This document shows, in pieces, positions 21,902-32,371 of a stretch of 64,000 nucleotides of DNA (within the stretch, counting starts at the first letter, position 1; each line of letters starts with the position of its first letter). The DNA lies in NCBI GenBank assembly GCA_022559845.1, contig CM040118.1, forward strand, positions 264,639,519-264,703,518, written 5' to 3'. Source of the stretch: Amorphophallus konjac (Eukaryota; Streptophyta; Magnoliopsida; Alismatales; Araceae). A program made the translations under genes and the position numbers. Under the pieces are notes generated by a model. It ran no database searches. It saw only the letters and a program-made list of their open reading frames with translations, and had not been told where the DNA came from.

Positions 21902-22689
21902 GTCACATAAAAAATAACTCAATAATCATAACTATATGTATATTACAATAAAGCATTTTTATAGGGTTTCACTTATAATTTTTTCAGAAATTAATGGCCC
22001 TTAAGCTGTGGCTTTTGGGTCTGTTTTAAAGGTTTACTGGGCCTCTATAAGAGGCCCAATTGGGAGGGAGGCTGCCAGCTGTGAACAGCTGGCAGTTCAC
22101 TCCCTATGGCTGCCACCTCCCTCCCCTAGATAAAGAGAAGGGATGCTGGCCTGCCCTAATCTGCAGGCCAACTGGCTAGGGAGGAGGGAGAGAAAAGAGG
22201 AGAAGAGGCAGAGAGGGAAAGAGAAAAAAGAGGCGAAGAGAAAAGGGAATAAGAGAGAATAGAAGGAAGAGAGAGGGGAGATTTCATTGTAAAGAGAGAG
22301 AAAATCAGCAAGAGGGCGGTGCTTCCAGCAGAGAAAGGAGGAGGAGAAGAAGAAAGGGCCAAAGCTACCTGTCTCATAGGGTTCTGTCCTGCCCACTGGG
22401 ATCTTGATCCACACACCTGCTAGTACCCCTTGGACAAGGACTGTGCTCATGCCAATGTCCCCAATGCAAGTGTGCTCCACTCCCCTGGGCGACCACATGC
22501 ACACCCGTTCGCCTCATGGTGGATAGATCTGACTCGGGTGGGTCATAGCACTGCAGGAGCCTGTGAAAATGAGGAGAAAGTAGGACTGGCAGGAGGGGAA
22601 AGAGATGTCTGTGGGCACCGCGTATAAAAACACACACAGATACAGATAGAGATAATGAGAGGGGGTTCCCCTGATAGAAACGCAGAGTG
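21902..22689. other. Unclassified non-coding stretch with strong palindromes
   Basis: Four inverted repeats cluster at 22039-22170: GGGCCTC/GAGGCCC around TATAA, CCCAATTGGG, CTGCCAGCTGT/ACAGCTGGCAG with a 2-base loop, and TGGCCTGC/GCAGGCCA. A purine-rich GAGA run fills 22180-22360. No protein family is recognisable in any frame. It may be an LTR or leader of an unclassified element. Confidence 0.5.
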
Positions 22690-22985
22690 TGATCTAGAAG
22701 GGGGGGGGATGAATAGATCACCACTATTTTCAAAAACAGAGATCAAAAGATCATGCTAGATGACTCGAGAGATAAGATGCAAAACACTTCTCACTCGATA
22801 GGAACATACGCTCACAATGAAATAAACGTTCCAGATAGCAATCGGTGATACATGGCTAAATGATCGAGCACATGAGGGGTTAAAGAAGCCAACGTAATGG
22901 CAACCTCTACCAACCAACGATCAGAAATCTCCCAGAAAGCAAAACAACAATCACACACGGAGACAAAGGGGTTTTTAGGTGGTTC

Positions 22986-23268
22986 GATTGCCCACTGCAA
23001 TCTACGTCCACCCCTCGTCCACACCGGACGAGGATTCCACTAGCACAGGCTAGAAAAGCAGACTCAGTCTGCGACAACGGCTGCCTCACAGCTTGACCAG
23101 AGGAACAGACTCCTCTCTTCCTCCAACCCGGAGGGAAAACACTAGCAACACCCCGTTACTAGCAACCGGAGACTCAGTCTCCCTTCCTCCAGACCGGAGG
23201 GAACCCACAAGTGACACCCCCGTCACTTGCAAACCGGAGACACTGTCTCCCTTCCTCTACACCAGAGG
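22986..23268. other. Array of about 13 short hairpins
   Basis: Consecutive stems include GATTGC/GCAATC (22986), CCTCGTCC/GGACGAGG (23013), CTAGC/GCTAG (23040), GCAGAC/GTCTGC (23058), AGAGGA/TCCTCT (23099), CTAGCAAC/GTTACTAG (23142, one mismatch), GGAGAC/GTCTCC (23168 and 23236), CCTCC/GGAGG (23186), CAAGTGAC/GTCACTTG (23208) and CCTCT/AGAGG (23254). Loops are 3-6 bases. Stem sequences differ while pairing is kept. Confidence 0.75.
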
Positions 23269-23779
23269 GAACCCAAAAACACAGCGATAATACTCGGATC
23301 AAAATGAAAAACAATAAACGAGAAAACACTGGAGAATGTAGCTTCAAAGAAGCGTAAAGACTAAACAAGTTCTCTTGGCTGGTAGCTCTCAAAGACTATT
23401 CTATCTTTCTCTTGGCTTGAACAGGGTTTCTCACGATCTCTCTTTCTCCAGGAGATGCTCTCTTTTCAGGTAAGGAAGATGGAAGCTCTTGCGACAACTT
23501 TCTCCAGCTCTGTCTAGCACCAGCACCCTCTTCGAAGGGTAATGTAGCTTTATATAGGAACAGGGGCTTCGTATGGATCAAGCAACAGAACCCTACTGAA
23601 ATTCTATTGGTCCACGTGTTACGGAATAGAAGCTTCCTTTCCTCGGATCACGTGCCTATCATTTCTCCTTTATCCACGAGCCAGCCTTCTGCCTCTTCAG
23701 AGGTCACGTGCCTCTTCTGCGAACCTGATTGTTCCCTGCAAAAGACAGAGTATCGTTTAGGATCAATTGCAGCAAATTA

Positions 23780-24720
23780 GAATTCACCACGTAGAAGAGC
23801 AGACATTGCACAGACCTTAGGCTTAATTAAAACAGATCTACACTGACTGTGAAATGCATGTTTACAAGAAATGCATGGACCTAATGTGCGGGTGACAATA
23901 ACATGCACAGACTTTGAACGCTCGAACGACAAACAATTGCACCGACTTTTAGTCGTCCAAGGCATAAGTGCACAGACCCATATATGCATGGACCATAAAG
24001 TCTTGTAAGAGAACAGATGTGCACCGAGTTGAATGTTGCACGGACCTTGTATAGCAAAAGGCAAATGTGCACAGTCCTACATGCAATGAGCAGAACATGC
24101 TCAGACTTAGTCATGCAGGATGCAAACTGGCACTGACCTAAGCTGTGCTAGATGGCAGAAATGCACGGACATAAATGATGCATGGACCTAAATGTTGCAC
24201 GGACTTCATGTGCCTGAGAGAAAAGATGCACCGACTTGGCCATGCATCGAACATGTTTATGCCTTAAACAAAACTAGCACCAACTCTAACATGCCTAAGA
24301 CAAAAAAGCTGCACCGACTGTGAAATGCACGAGAGACAGGATATGCACCGATGTTAATCATGCGTGAGAAACACTTGCACCGACCGTGCTAAAACAAAAC
24401 TTTGCACCGACTTCGTTTGCGCACCCTTAGACATAGCATGAGAAACAGATTGAGACGCAGCACATTGCACTGAGACGCAGAATGAGACACATGACCATAA
24501 GTGCATGACACGCAGACAGGTCGCAGCTGTGCATGAGACGCAAACACGAAAATAGCATGAGACACAGACTCGGTCGCAGCTGTGCATGAGACGCAAACAG
24601 AGACGCAAACACGAAAATAGCACCGACCTCATATGTTCATGTGAACATTGAAATGCATTGACTTTAAATGCACTGCTACAGGGATATGCACCGACTTGCA
24701 CGGACTTAGCATACTAACCC
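23780..24720. repeat. Field of TGCACCGACT-like motifs
   Basis: Roughly 25 variants of TGCACSGACYT or TGCATGGACCT occur at irregular 25-50 base spacing. At 24518-24622 a block containing GGTCGCAGCTGTGCATGAGA is repeated in tandem. No frame is conserved between copies. Confidence 0.65.
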
Positions 24721-24900
24721 TGGATGTGCATCGATGTTGATCATGCGTGAGATGTTGCTAACATCGACTTTAAGCTATTCGATGAAATGCCATGCACACT
24801 GAAATGGCTTCCACACTTACTGATCGATAAGCTAATCATGCACACACTCCAAGGCACATTCTTGTGAGAATTTTTATGATGTTTGACTTATGGTGTATGA

Positions 24901-25661
24901 CATCATCAAAACCATAGAGATGCAACATCCCCAACTGGTAAAAGCAGAGAGAGAAGAGGGCTTCTCAATCTCTGATTCCCAAGAAAGAGAGGGAGAGAAG
25001 GAGAGAGAGTGAACTCAGAAAGAGGGTAGGCTATAATAGTCATTTTCATCTAGCCAACTACATTTTATCTTAAACCCTGGTTAAATTGTTAAAAGCTAAC
25101 AGGGATACTAAAAATGTTAAAATACTCATGTTTGATGGAGAGAAAAAAATATACAAAAGACATGAAGTCCCCCCCCCCCAAAAAAAAATCAATAGCATAT
25201 AGAAACTAAAAGCTAAAAAACCCCCAAAATTTCATGCAAAAAATAAATTCTGATGACTCATGCAGATAAACTTATGTGCAGTGCTCAAATATGGGACACG
25301 GAAAGTTGTCGGCTTAAGCTGCCTGTGCTTCATTTCAGCATTTTATTTGATTTGCAGATCTCTATGAAACAAATGTAAGTAACAGATTTCAACAAATGGA
25401 AGTTGGATTTGGACCAACATCTGGCCAAAAAGACATGGTTTATTCTCTCAAGCTTTGGTCATTCAAGCCCTTAGCCAAATGCAGAGTTTGATAGGTTGGG
25501 CTTCTACAGTAATGATGAGTCAAGTCGCTGATTTCTATGATTTGTATGGCTCATCCATCCAATAAACTAATACCTAACATGGTTGAATGTCTTAAAGCCT
25601 CATCTTGGCAGAAGCTGCTCATATTGTGATGCCATGTCTACTTATTACTTTCTATACATAC
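24901..25661. other. Non-coding; probably intron of the AAE-like gene
   Basis: AT-rich, with a GA-rich patch at 24950-25010 and a C run followed by an A run at 25170-25186. No exon, transposon end or RNA gene was recognised. Confidence 0.4.
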
Positions 25662-25821
25662 CTGTCATCAAAACAATTGTGTCCTTGGCACGTCCTTCAA
25701 GAACAATCATTCCACTGCAATGCCGACTTCGTCCTGCTATATTATTTGGAACAATCCAACCTATGTCACCAGTGTTGAACCAGCCATCGTCGTCCAAAGC
25801 CTCATTTGTAGTTGACAGATC
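25662..25821 (-). CDS. Exon of an acyl-activating enzyme, AAE15/AAE16-like
   Basis: Reads DLSTTNEALDDDGWFNTGDIGW, then NIAGRSRHCSGMIVLEGRAKDTIVLMTG. These are the adenylate-forming motifs DGWFxTGDIG and GRAKDTI of plastid long-chain fatty acid:[acyl-carrier-protein] ligases (AAE15/16 in Arabidopsis). Those enzymes activate free fatty acids with ATP. Length is 160 bases. The acceptor AG on the minus strand (plus 22-23 of 25800) and donor GTATGT at its end are canonical, and the phase is 0 in, 1 out. It follows the 27127 exon directly in protein order. The next exon was not found to the left, where transposons take over. Codons are intact, so it could belong to a working gene with long introns or be a remnant. 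Confidence 0.85.
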
Positions 25822-26032
25822 CTAAACAAATATTTAACATAGAAAATTAAAAGCAAGCCAATAGTGTAAAGTGATGGTTTTAGAAGCTTTCTTTATCTAT
25901 CTATATTCCTGAATGTCATATGCAACTAATACACTCAGTGCACAAAAAAATTCTAGGTTGCTGAACGCGGAGGCCAGAGGTTCCTTATATTGTCACATGT
26001 TGGGCTCATCATTTACCTCTCAATGTCTCACA
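25822..26032. other. Left part of the intron between the two AAE-like exons
   Basis: AT-rich spacer up to the 8-base duplication of the hAT insertion (GTCTCACA at 26025-26032). Nothing else is seen. Confidence 0.5.
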
Positions 26033-26850
26033 CATGGTCTGCAATACCGTCCGGTATGTACTGGTACCAGACGGGACGTATCGGTACCGAGACTGATCAG
26101 TCCAGTTCGGCCCCTTTGAAACCGGCCGGTACTCCTTTGGCCTTCACACCTCCCTTGTGCAGCTCCCCCCTCCTAGCCACCACCCACTAGTCGGCAGGCA
26201 GAGCTCCGTCAGAGCTCTGCCGGCCACCAGCATCCCGCCGGCCACCGCCGCCGCCGATCGGCCCACCGCGATGCTATGTGGGAAGATCTGGCACCTCTCC
26301 AAGAAACCGCAGCCGCATAGGCCAGCCACAGTAGATCCAGCCGGCAATCGGGCTGCGGACTGCCGCGACGACGGTGGAGGTCGGGACGAAGGGAGGGAGG
26401 GAGAGGGGGAGAGAGATAGAGAGAAAGAGAGAGGGAGAGGGAGGGAGGAACCTCTGTGGAAGTTGTGGAACGGGCCGGCGGTCGTTGGCAACGGCGGATG
26501 GTGTGACGACGGCTGCAGACCCCGGCAACGATGGCTGCGGACAGCGGCGATGGGCGGACGGATGGCGGTGGCCTTCTCAAACCCTAGACACATGGGGCAT
26601 CGGGCGGGAGGGGAAAGGCTGTAGGGTATTGGGGGTTGGGGGCAGAAGGGGTGGGGGGGTTTAAAAGTTTAAATTAACCAGATCCGAAATGTCAGATCCA
26701 GTTATGGGCTAAGCTCGGGTCACTGGACCCTGCATGATAAATGGGGGAACCGGAGGGGGACTTTGGGGAACTGCCCGGTACCAGTACTAGTACCTGCCCT
26801 GGTCGGTACCGGTTCCGGTTCCGGTTCCGGTACCGGTACTGCAGACCATG
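26033..26850. mobile_element. Non-autonomous hAT element (818 bp) with a GC-rich cargo
   Basis: 8-base flanks GTCTCACA (26025-26032) and GTCCCACA (26851-26858) differ at one base. Inverted ends start CATGGTCTGCARTACCG on both sides. Next to the ends are direct and inverted CGGTACCGG and CGGTTCCGG copies. The centre, 26120-26650, is GC-rich with a purine run, unlike its AT-rich surroundings. It holds overlapping open frames (155 residues on plus at 26157, 149 on minus) with no recognised family. It sits in an intron of the AAE-like gene. Confidence 0.8.
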
Positions 26851-27126
26851 GTCCCACAACCATGGACTATCTCCCGTAATGTGAATTTGTTCGATCTTCA
26901 TGTTAATCTTCAAATCAATTACTTTCCTAGTTAATCATTGGAAATGCTCTTGCTCTATAGCCCTCATGTTTCATTGGTGCATGGTAAAATGCAAATATCC
27001 ATTAACATGGGAAAGAAAAGTGTGGGACAAAAAAATCTTAAAGCGATAAAGTTTGGGGACCCAAAATCCAACATATCTAGTCATCTAGAACCTTAAAGTA
27101 ATAATAAGAATCAGATGAACCCTTAC

Positions 27127-27264
27127 CTTATAATAGCCTTTCATTATTTGTGGCCCTCGAACTTTTATAATGCCTTTTGAACCATCAGGAAGGACTCTTC
27201 CAGTTTCTGAATCCACAACCTTGATCTCTGTTTGTCTCATTGGGTGACCGACAGTTCCAAGAAC
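27127..27264 (-). CDS. Exon of an acyl-activating enzyme, AAE15/AAE16-like
   Basis: Exactly 46 codons: VLGTVGHPMRQTEIKVVDSE, then TGRVLPDGSKGIIKVRGPQIMKGYYK. In adenylate-forming enzymes this segment follows the YGLTE motif and precedes the DGWFxTGD exon, which is the order found here. The acceptor and the donor GTAAGG are canonical and phase 0 on both sides. The preceding exon (with the YGLTETSP motif) was searched for up to 29450 and not seen. No stop or frameshift is present. As with the other exon, the parent gene may extend through long transposon-filled introns. Confidence 0.85.
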
Positions 27265-29450
27265 CTTCAGTTAAACATGTCAAACATCACCATGTTGATA
27301 GAGAGATACCAAGAAAAATAAAAATTAATAAAGTCCCTGCAATTAGCAAATAAATAAACAATGAAGGCCACTGACCTGGTATGATAGTTCAATGATAAAA
27401 GGCAAAAGAAGTTGCACAAGATTATGGTCTCACATAATTACAAACATGCACAATCATCGAACCAGTAAAAAGGGAAAGGAAATAAGAAACAAAGAAGCAT
27501 AAGAATCGCATTTTGAGATATCAGAGGACTGCCAATCAATGGTGGCTCTGGTGAGCATAACATCTTCCTCGTTAACAACATGAATCAATTTATAACATAA
27601 AAAAGAGGTTAACATAAACATCAACGTCCGTCTCCGGTTTGCCGGCCGATAAGATCATTGAGATTGACCAGCCAGCTGACTCAAGGACCTGAGGAACTTG
27701 TTTTAACATTCTCCCTATCTGAGGTCAATAATCTTTGATGTGGTGTAGCATTACCAGTCAAGATTGTGTTTGACAAGAAAATGACCAAATTACTTGCATC
27801 TATGATGAAAACAAACAGAACATGCCTGCATCAATGATGATTTGTCACTTTGATAGTTCTAAAAGAAGAAACAAGAAAGAAGGCAAGTGAAAAACTGAAC
27901 CAAAGGAAAATTCATGATGTAAAAACACTCTCAGCAGACTATAAGTACAAAAGGCATATCACCACATAGATGAACAGAAAAATGTCACCACTTGTAAGCA
28001 TAATGTTTATAAATAGATTGAAACATTTCCCTTCAAAACTCAAGTCAGATCAGACATTTCAATTGTCGGGGATAGAAACATGAATGGAGAAGAATGAACT
28101 TTTGGGAAAGAGATCCAGCTAGTGGTATTTGAAAAACTAGAAACCCAGGCATCCATTCCTTCTGACGTTGTCATAAGTAATGAATATCCACATGCATGGG
28201 GTTAGAGCACTCATGAAGTATACACAGGAAAAGTAGTGCATTCACTGCCCCAATGGAAAATATGGATGAACAGTATGGTGTGGTAAGGAACTGCTGATGT
28301 ACTATGCTACGAGGGAGAAAAAGTAATGACAAACTCATTCAATGAACAGCATCGAAAATACCAGAATATCAGATTCCCGCAGTCTTAAAACAGGCAGTTT
28401 TTTGTTCCAAAATGGCCATACAGCAGAATTCAGAAGTCTGAAACACCAAAGATTGATACTTTGAAGTCACTTAGGTCGCTTATGTCCACATATGAGTTCA
28501 ACATCATAGTTTATTATCAAACTGTGGTTCAAATTCTTATTATAGCATTCTAATCATACCACAAGTCATTATTTAGTCCTAGTTTTACTATGAGATGTTT
28601 GTTTTGCTGCTTTTGTTAAGACCGTATTTGGGTAGGATTTGGTGGAAACTTACAAGTTACATAATGAGTATGGTATCTCCTGCACCATCAGGATTTATAT
28701 TTTGTCGCGTTTAAATTCCTTAAATTTACATGCACCTAAGTGAGAATATTTCAATATAATAAATAATATTTCAGAAATTCACATTGGAGATATTCGATAT
28801 CAATCGTGTGTCTGCAGAATCAGACCTCAACTTACAGATATTTCAGTTAAAATCGTACAAATCTTCCTATCTCTTTTCTTCTTCCTCTTCTATCCTGTTC
28901 ACAAAAAATCCTGAGAAAAATTGAGATTGGGAAAGAGTAGATTTTTGTGTGGGAAATGTCAATTTCTAATTGGGATAGTTACATATATACCCAAAGTCTT
29001 TCATATTCTACTTTGTACCCTATATTCTTGATATCGCAATGTATACCCCCAAAATAAACTGTATTTCATCACATGTACCCATGCTGGCATCTGCCATTTG
29101 TTCAGCATAATTTTAGGCAGATTTAGACAAGGAAATAACTAAGTTACACTTATTTAATCTCTTTACATAATTAAAAAAACATTATATGTATCCTAGAATC
29201 TTTCATATTCTCTTGTATGCCCCTCCAAAACCTGATATTTTATATGTTCAACAGAATAGTCTGTTAACTTTGCCAACATTGGAGCCCAAGGGGTATAACT
29301 GAAACAATATTCCTTAATATGGTTGAATATATGATAATATAACGAATATGGGGATATATAGAATATGCAAGATGTTAGGGATATAAATGCAGTCATCCCT
29401 TTCTAATTTTGTCCTACACCTTGGTAGCAACACCAAAATCCTAGGGTATT
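27265..29450. other. Non-coding, AT-rich; nothing recognised
   Basis: Read on both strands without finding a further AAE exon, a transposon end or an RNA gene. It is probably intron or upstream sequence of the AAE-like gene up to the point where the Tat element begins. Confidence 0.4.
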
Positions 29451-29453
29451 ATA

Positions 29454-30359
29454 TTGAAGACGATGGCCGCTGTGACATACGGCTCCCAAGTCATCGCCAA
29501 CCACGCTAGGTTCGGATACCTGGCGACTCCGCTCGTCTTTGGCGACTTCCCGCCAGTCGTCGGCTCGCCCTTCTATTTGGGCGTCGTACCCCTGGTTGAA
29601 GTCAGTTCAGCCACACCTGCAGCAACCACCGTCGGGGGTGTCAGACCCTCGACTTCAGCAGCTGGCCAGGCCCGCCCGGTCAACAAGCCAACCATCGGGG
29701 GTGTCAGGCCCTCGGCTTCAGCAACTAGCCGGGTCCGCCCGGTGGACAAACCAACCGTCGGGGGTGTCAGACCCTCGGCTTCGACAATTGGCCGAGTCCG
29801 CTCGGTCGACAGATCAGCTGCCGGGGGTGTCAGACCCTCGGCTTCGACAATTGGCCGAGTCCGCTCGGTCGACAGATCAGCTGCCGGGGGTGTCAGGCCC
29901 TCTGCATCAGCAGCCGGCAGGCTTCGCCCAGCCAACTCTTCACTGACCAAGGGCGTCAGGCCCTTTGTTGCAGCAACCGACGGAGTCCGCTCGGTTGCCA
30001 TGACAATGGCGGAAGGTGTCAGGCCTTCTGCCCGGATAAATGGCCGAGTCTTTTCGATTAATCAAGTTACTGTCAGCGCCACTCCTGCTCAACGGGGGCA
30101 ACGTCATAGCCACAAGGGCACAAAGCCTGCAACAGTGACATCCCGCTCCGGCAAAACTATAATTGTCGGGGATCTTCGCATTCGGCTCGATGGAGGCGAG
30201 CCGATTATGCCTCGGGACCGGCACGTCCCAACCATCTCAACCTCCAACCGCTTCGAGCTTCTCCGACAAGCCCGGGAGAATGGAGCGAAGTTGAAGAAGC
30301 CCGCCATACCGACGGCAAATCAAGGTCCAATGAAGCGACCCAAACCACTAGCTCCCTGA
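29454..30359 (+). pseudogene. Tat-clade gag, N-terminal part with a 20-residue tandem repeat (copy E)
   Basis: A 301-residue open frame begins KTMAAVTYGSQVIANHARFGYLA. The second Met, at 29463, aligns with the start of the copy B protein at 8880. Residues of about 55-200 are some seven units of the type GGVRPSASTIGRVRSVDRSA (about 60 bases each, 29632-30060). Two adjacent units are almost identical. After the repeat comes SRSGKTIIVGDLRIRLDGGEPI, shared with copy B. The function of this N-terminal extension is unknown. Copy B has no such expansion, so unit number varies between copies. The frame ends at 30357 without reaching the capsid part. Confidence 0.75.
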
Positions 30360-32371
30360 TCAAAGTCAGGGGGCAACTTAATTGAGGAGCGCCAGCTCCA
30401 TCTGAAGAAGATATGGGTCACCAAAGAGGAGGCCCGAATCATTAAGCGAGCAAGGGCGGAAGGGCCCTTCCACATGTCGGATCTGCAACAGATGCGGAGT
30501 CCGGCAAGCATTGAGACCTCGACATCCCCGAGGTCCACAACTCAACCCCCGCGTGGGCAGAAGCGTCGCGGAGCCGGCCAAAAGGTGCGGCCGACCTCTC
30601 CGTGGGCCAGGACGAGAATTGCTCGGCCCAGGCTGCCACGTCCCGGGTGTTTGTTTTTGACAGACTAGGGATGGCACCCAATCCCGACATACAACCGCCT
30701 AGAAAGAAGCGAGTGGTTTATGTGACCAATGACGTCGTCAAAGTTTTCACTTGTTATACAACCTCCGCCGATAAGCAGCCGGAGGATACCTCAGGAGAAC
30801 TAAATCAGCCTCTCCAGTCTTTGAGGAGGTCAAGGCCTATCTCCCGGGTTCTCGCACAAATACAGCAGATGCCGGCCGCTGGAACATCTCAACCTGAGCC
30901 GGCACGGCAAGAACACCAAGAAGATGTCCATAGTGTCGATGGGACAACAACCCCGGACACGAGGAAGATCTTGGAAGAGAGACACAGACTCTTGCGTTAG
31001 AAGAGCTCCGACGTGAAAACAAGGAACTGAAGAGCCTCTTGCAATCATTATTACGCGAAAAGGAGGTTCACGTTCAACCGCAAGCGGCGCCCACTGGGAT
31101 GGAACAACAGCCTCCTCCCATTCCAGTCACAGCAAACGCCTCTGTCACTACTGCAAAATTACCAACGGCAGTGGAATTTGAAGTGCCGCAGCATAAAGCC
31201 AATGCGCGGTCATCTGCCACTCCTGTCGCAGAAAGTCTCATGGCGCAAAGGCAGATTATCGAGCAGATTGTGGAAGCAAAATTTGCTCAACATGGTGAGA
31301 GTGTGGCTACCGTTGATCTGTACAGCGCGCCCTATCCCCTCCACCATCAGTTCAAGAAACTTCTGCCAGATTGTCCAAAAGCCCCAAAACTTCAGAAGTT
31401 CAATGGACAGGGCTCGCCGCATGAACACCTGGCCTATTATATGACGGCCATGGGTGAGCTGACGCTAGAGGAGTCATATCTGTTGTGGTACTTTGCCATG
31501 TCCCTGACAGGTACCGCCTTCCAGTGGTATTCTAGGCTAAAGCCCAATTCCGTGGCCGATTGAGCTGATATGCAGAAGAAGTTCGTCGACCGTTTTCAGA
31601 TGGCCGAATGCAAAATTTTTCTTGCGGAACTCTGTGCCCTCAGATAGAGGAAATGTGAGACCGTGTTGGACTTCATCAAGCGATGGAGGGACGTCAACAT
31701 GCGCTGCGATAATCCTACAACGCCCGAAGACGCGATCACCATATGTTGTAGGGGTCTGTCGGCGGAAGTTAGCGAAAAGCTTCTGGGCTCAAATATTAGA
31801 AGTTTCGACCAGCTAAACATGGTGGTGGTAGAGATTGAGATGTTCTTTGCTGATCACACGGCACAAACTTCTGCCTAAGGCAAAGCTTCCAAAGATCGCC
31901 TGGCCAGCGGTAAGGAGGTAAATGTTGTGGACTTCTCCCAAACGAATGGAGACAAGGGGGAGGGAAAGTCAAAGGGTAAGGGCAAAAAGCCCGATGCCAA
32001 GGCGAATGCGTCTCTATTAGCAGAACGTATGAAGGCGTCTTATTCCTTCAGAAAGGAGCATACTAAGATGCTCTTTGATTTGTGCATGAAAGAAAAGCTT
32101 ATCACCCTACCGAATCCACGGAAGCCCTCAGAGGTGGACTAGACAGATGACCCTACTTATTGTGTGTATCACCGAAGGTTGGGTCACACCGTTGGGGACT
32201 GTTATATTTTCAAGAACATAGTAGAAGAGCTCACTCAAAAAGGCTTGATAAATATGTTGGGCCATGCAGTCGACCCACCACAGCCTCATGCTTGGAGTCA
32301 ACCAAATCGGTCGGCTAATGTGGTCTCTACATGGTGGCGACGGCTTCGAGCTCCAATGCCTCCGAGGCTGG
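30360..32371 (+). pseudogene. Tat-clade gag core (copy E), first part
   Basis: Holds VFVFDRLGMAP (about 30645), then a frame from 31039 with the retrotrans_gag domain: APKLQKFNGQGSPHEHLAYYM, SLTGTAFQWYSRL, FVDRFQMAE, VLDFIKRWRDVNMRC and ADHTAQTSA. A zinc-knuckle variant, CVYHRRLGHTVGDC (spacing CX2HX4HX4C), lies near 32160. Four stops (31561, 31645, 31876, 32140) lie in one otherwise continuous frame. They stand where Trp or Gln is expected, so the frame was once open. The copy is cut at 32371 by the next element and resumes at 42891 in the same sense. Confidence 0.87.

Larger units (their letters stand above)
22690..24900. repeat. Unclassified non-coding repeat element
   Basis: The left edge is a small hairpin, TGATCTA/TAGATCA (22690-22696 and 22714-22720), around a G run. 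The right limit near 24900 (GACATCATCAAAACC) is a guess. Inside are a hairpin array (22986-23268) and a long field of TGCACCGAC-like words (23780-24720). No open frame resembles a known protein, and no terminal repeats or target duplication were found. Confidence 0.45.

Noticed and set aside
22097..22733. Minus-strand frames of 86-135 residues
   Set aside because: They come from a GAGA-rich tract, overlap in several frames and have serine/phenylalanine-rich low-complexity sequence.
23093..23290. CRISPR-like or satellite array
   Set aside because: Units differ in length and sequence, there are no equal spacers, and the common feature is pairing. The DNA is plant nuclear.
26157..26624. 155-residue frame as a host gene
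   Set aside because: It lies wholly within a hAT element, has open frames on both strands from base composition, and shows no known motif. It was kept only as possible captured sequence.
27590..27720. Possible further AAE exon
   Set aside because: No frame gives adenylate-forming motifs and there are no matching splice borders.
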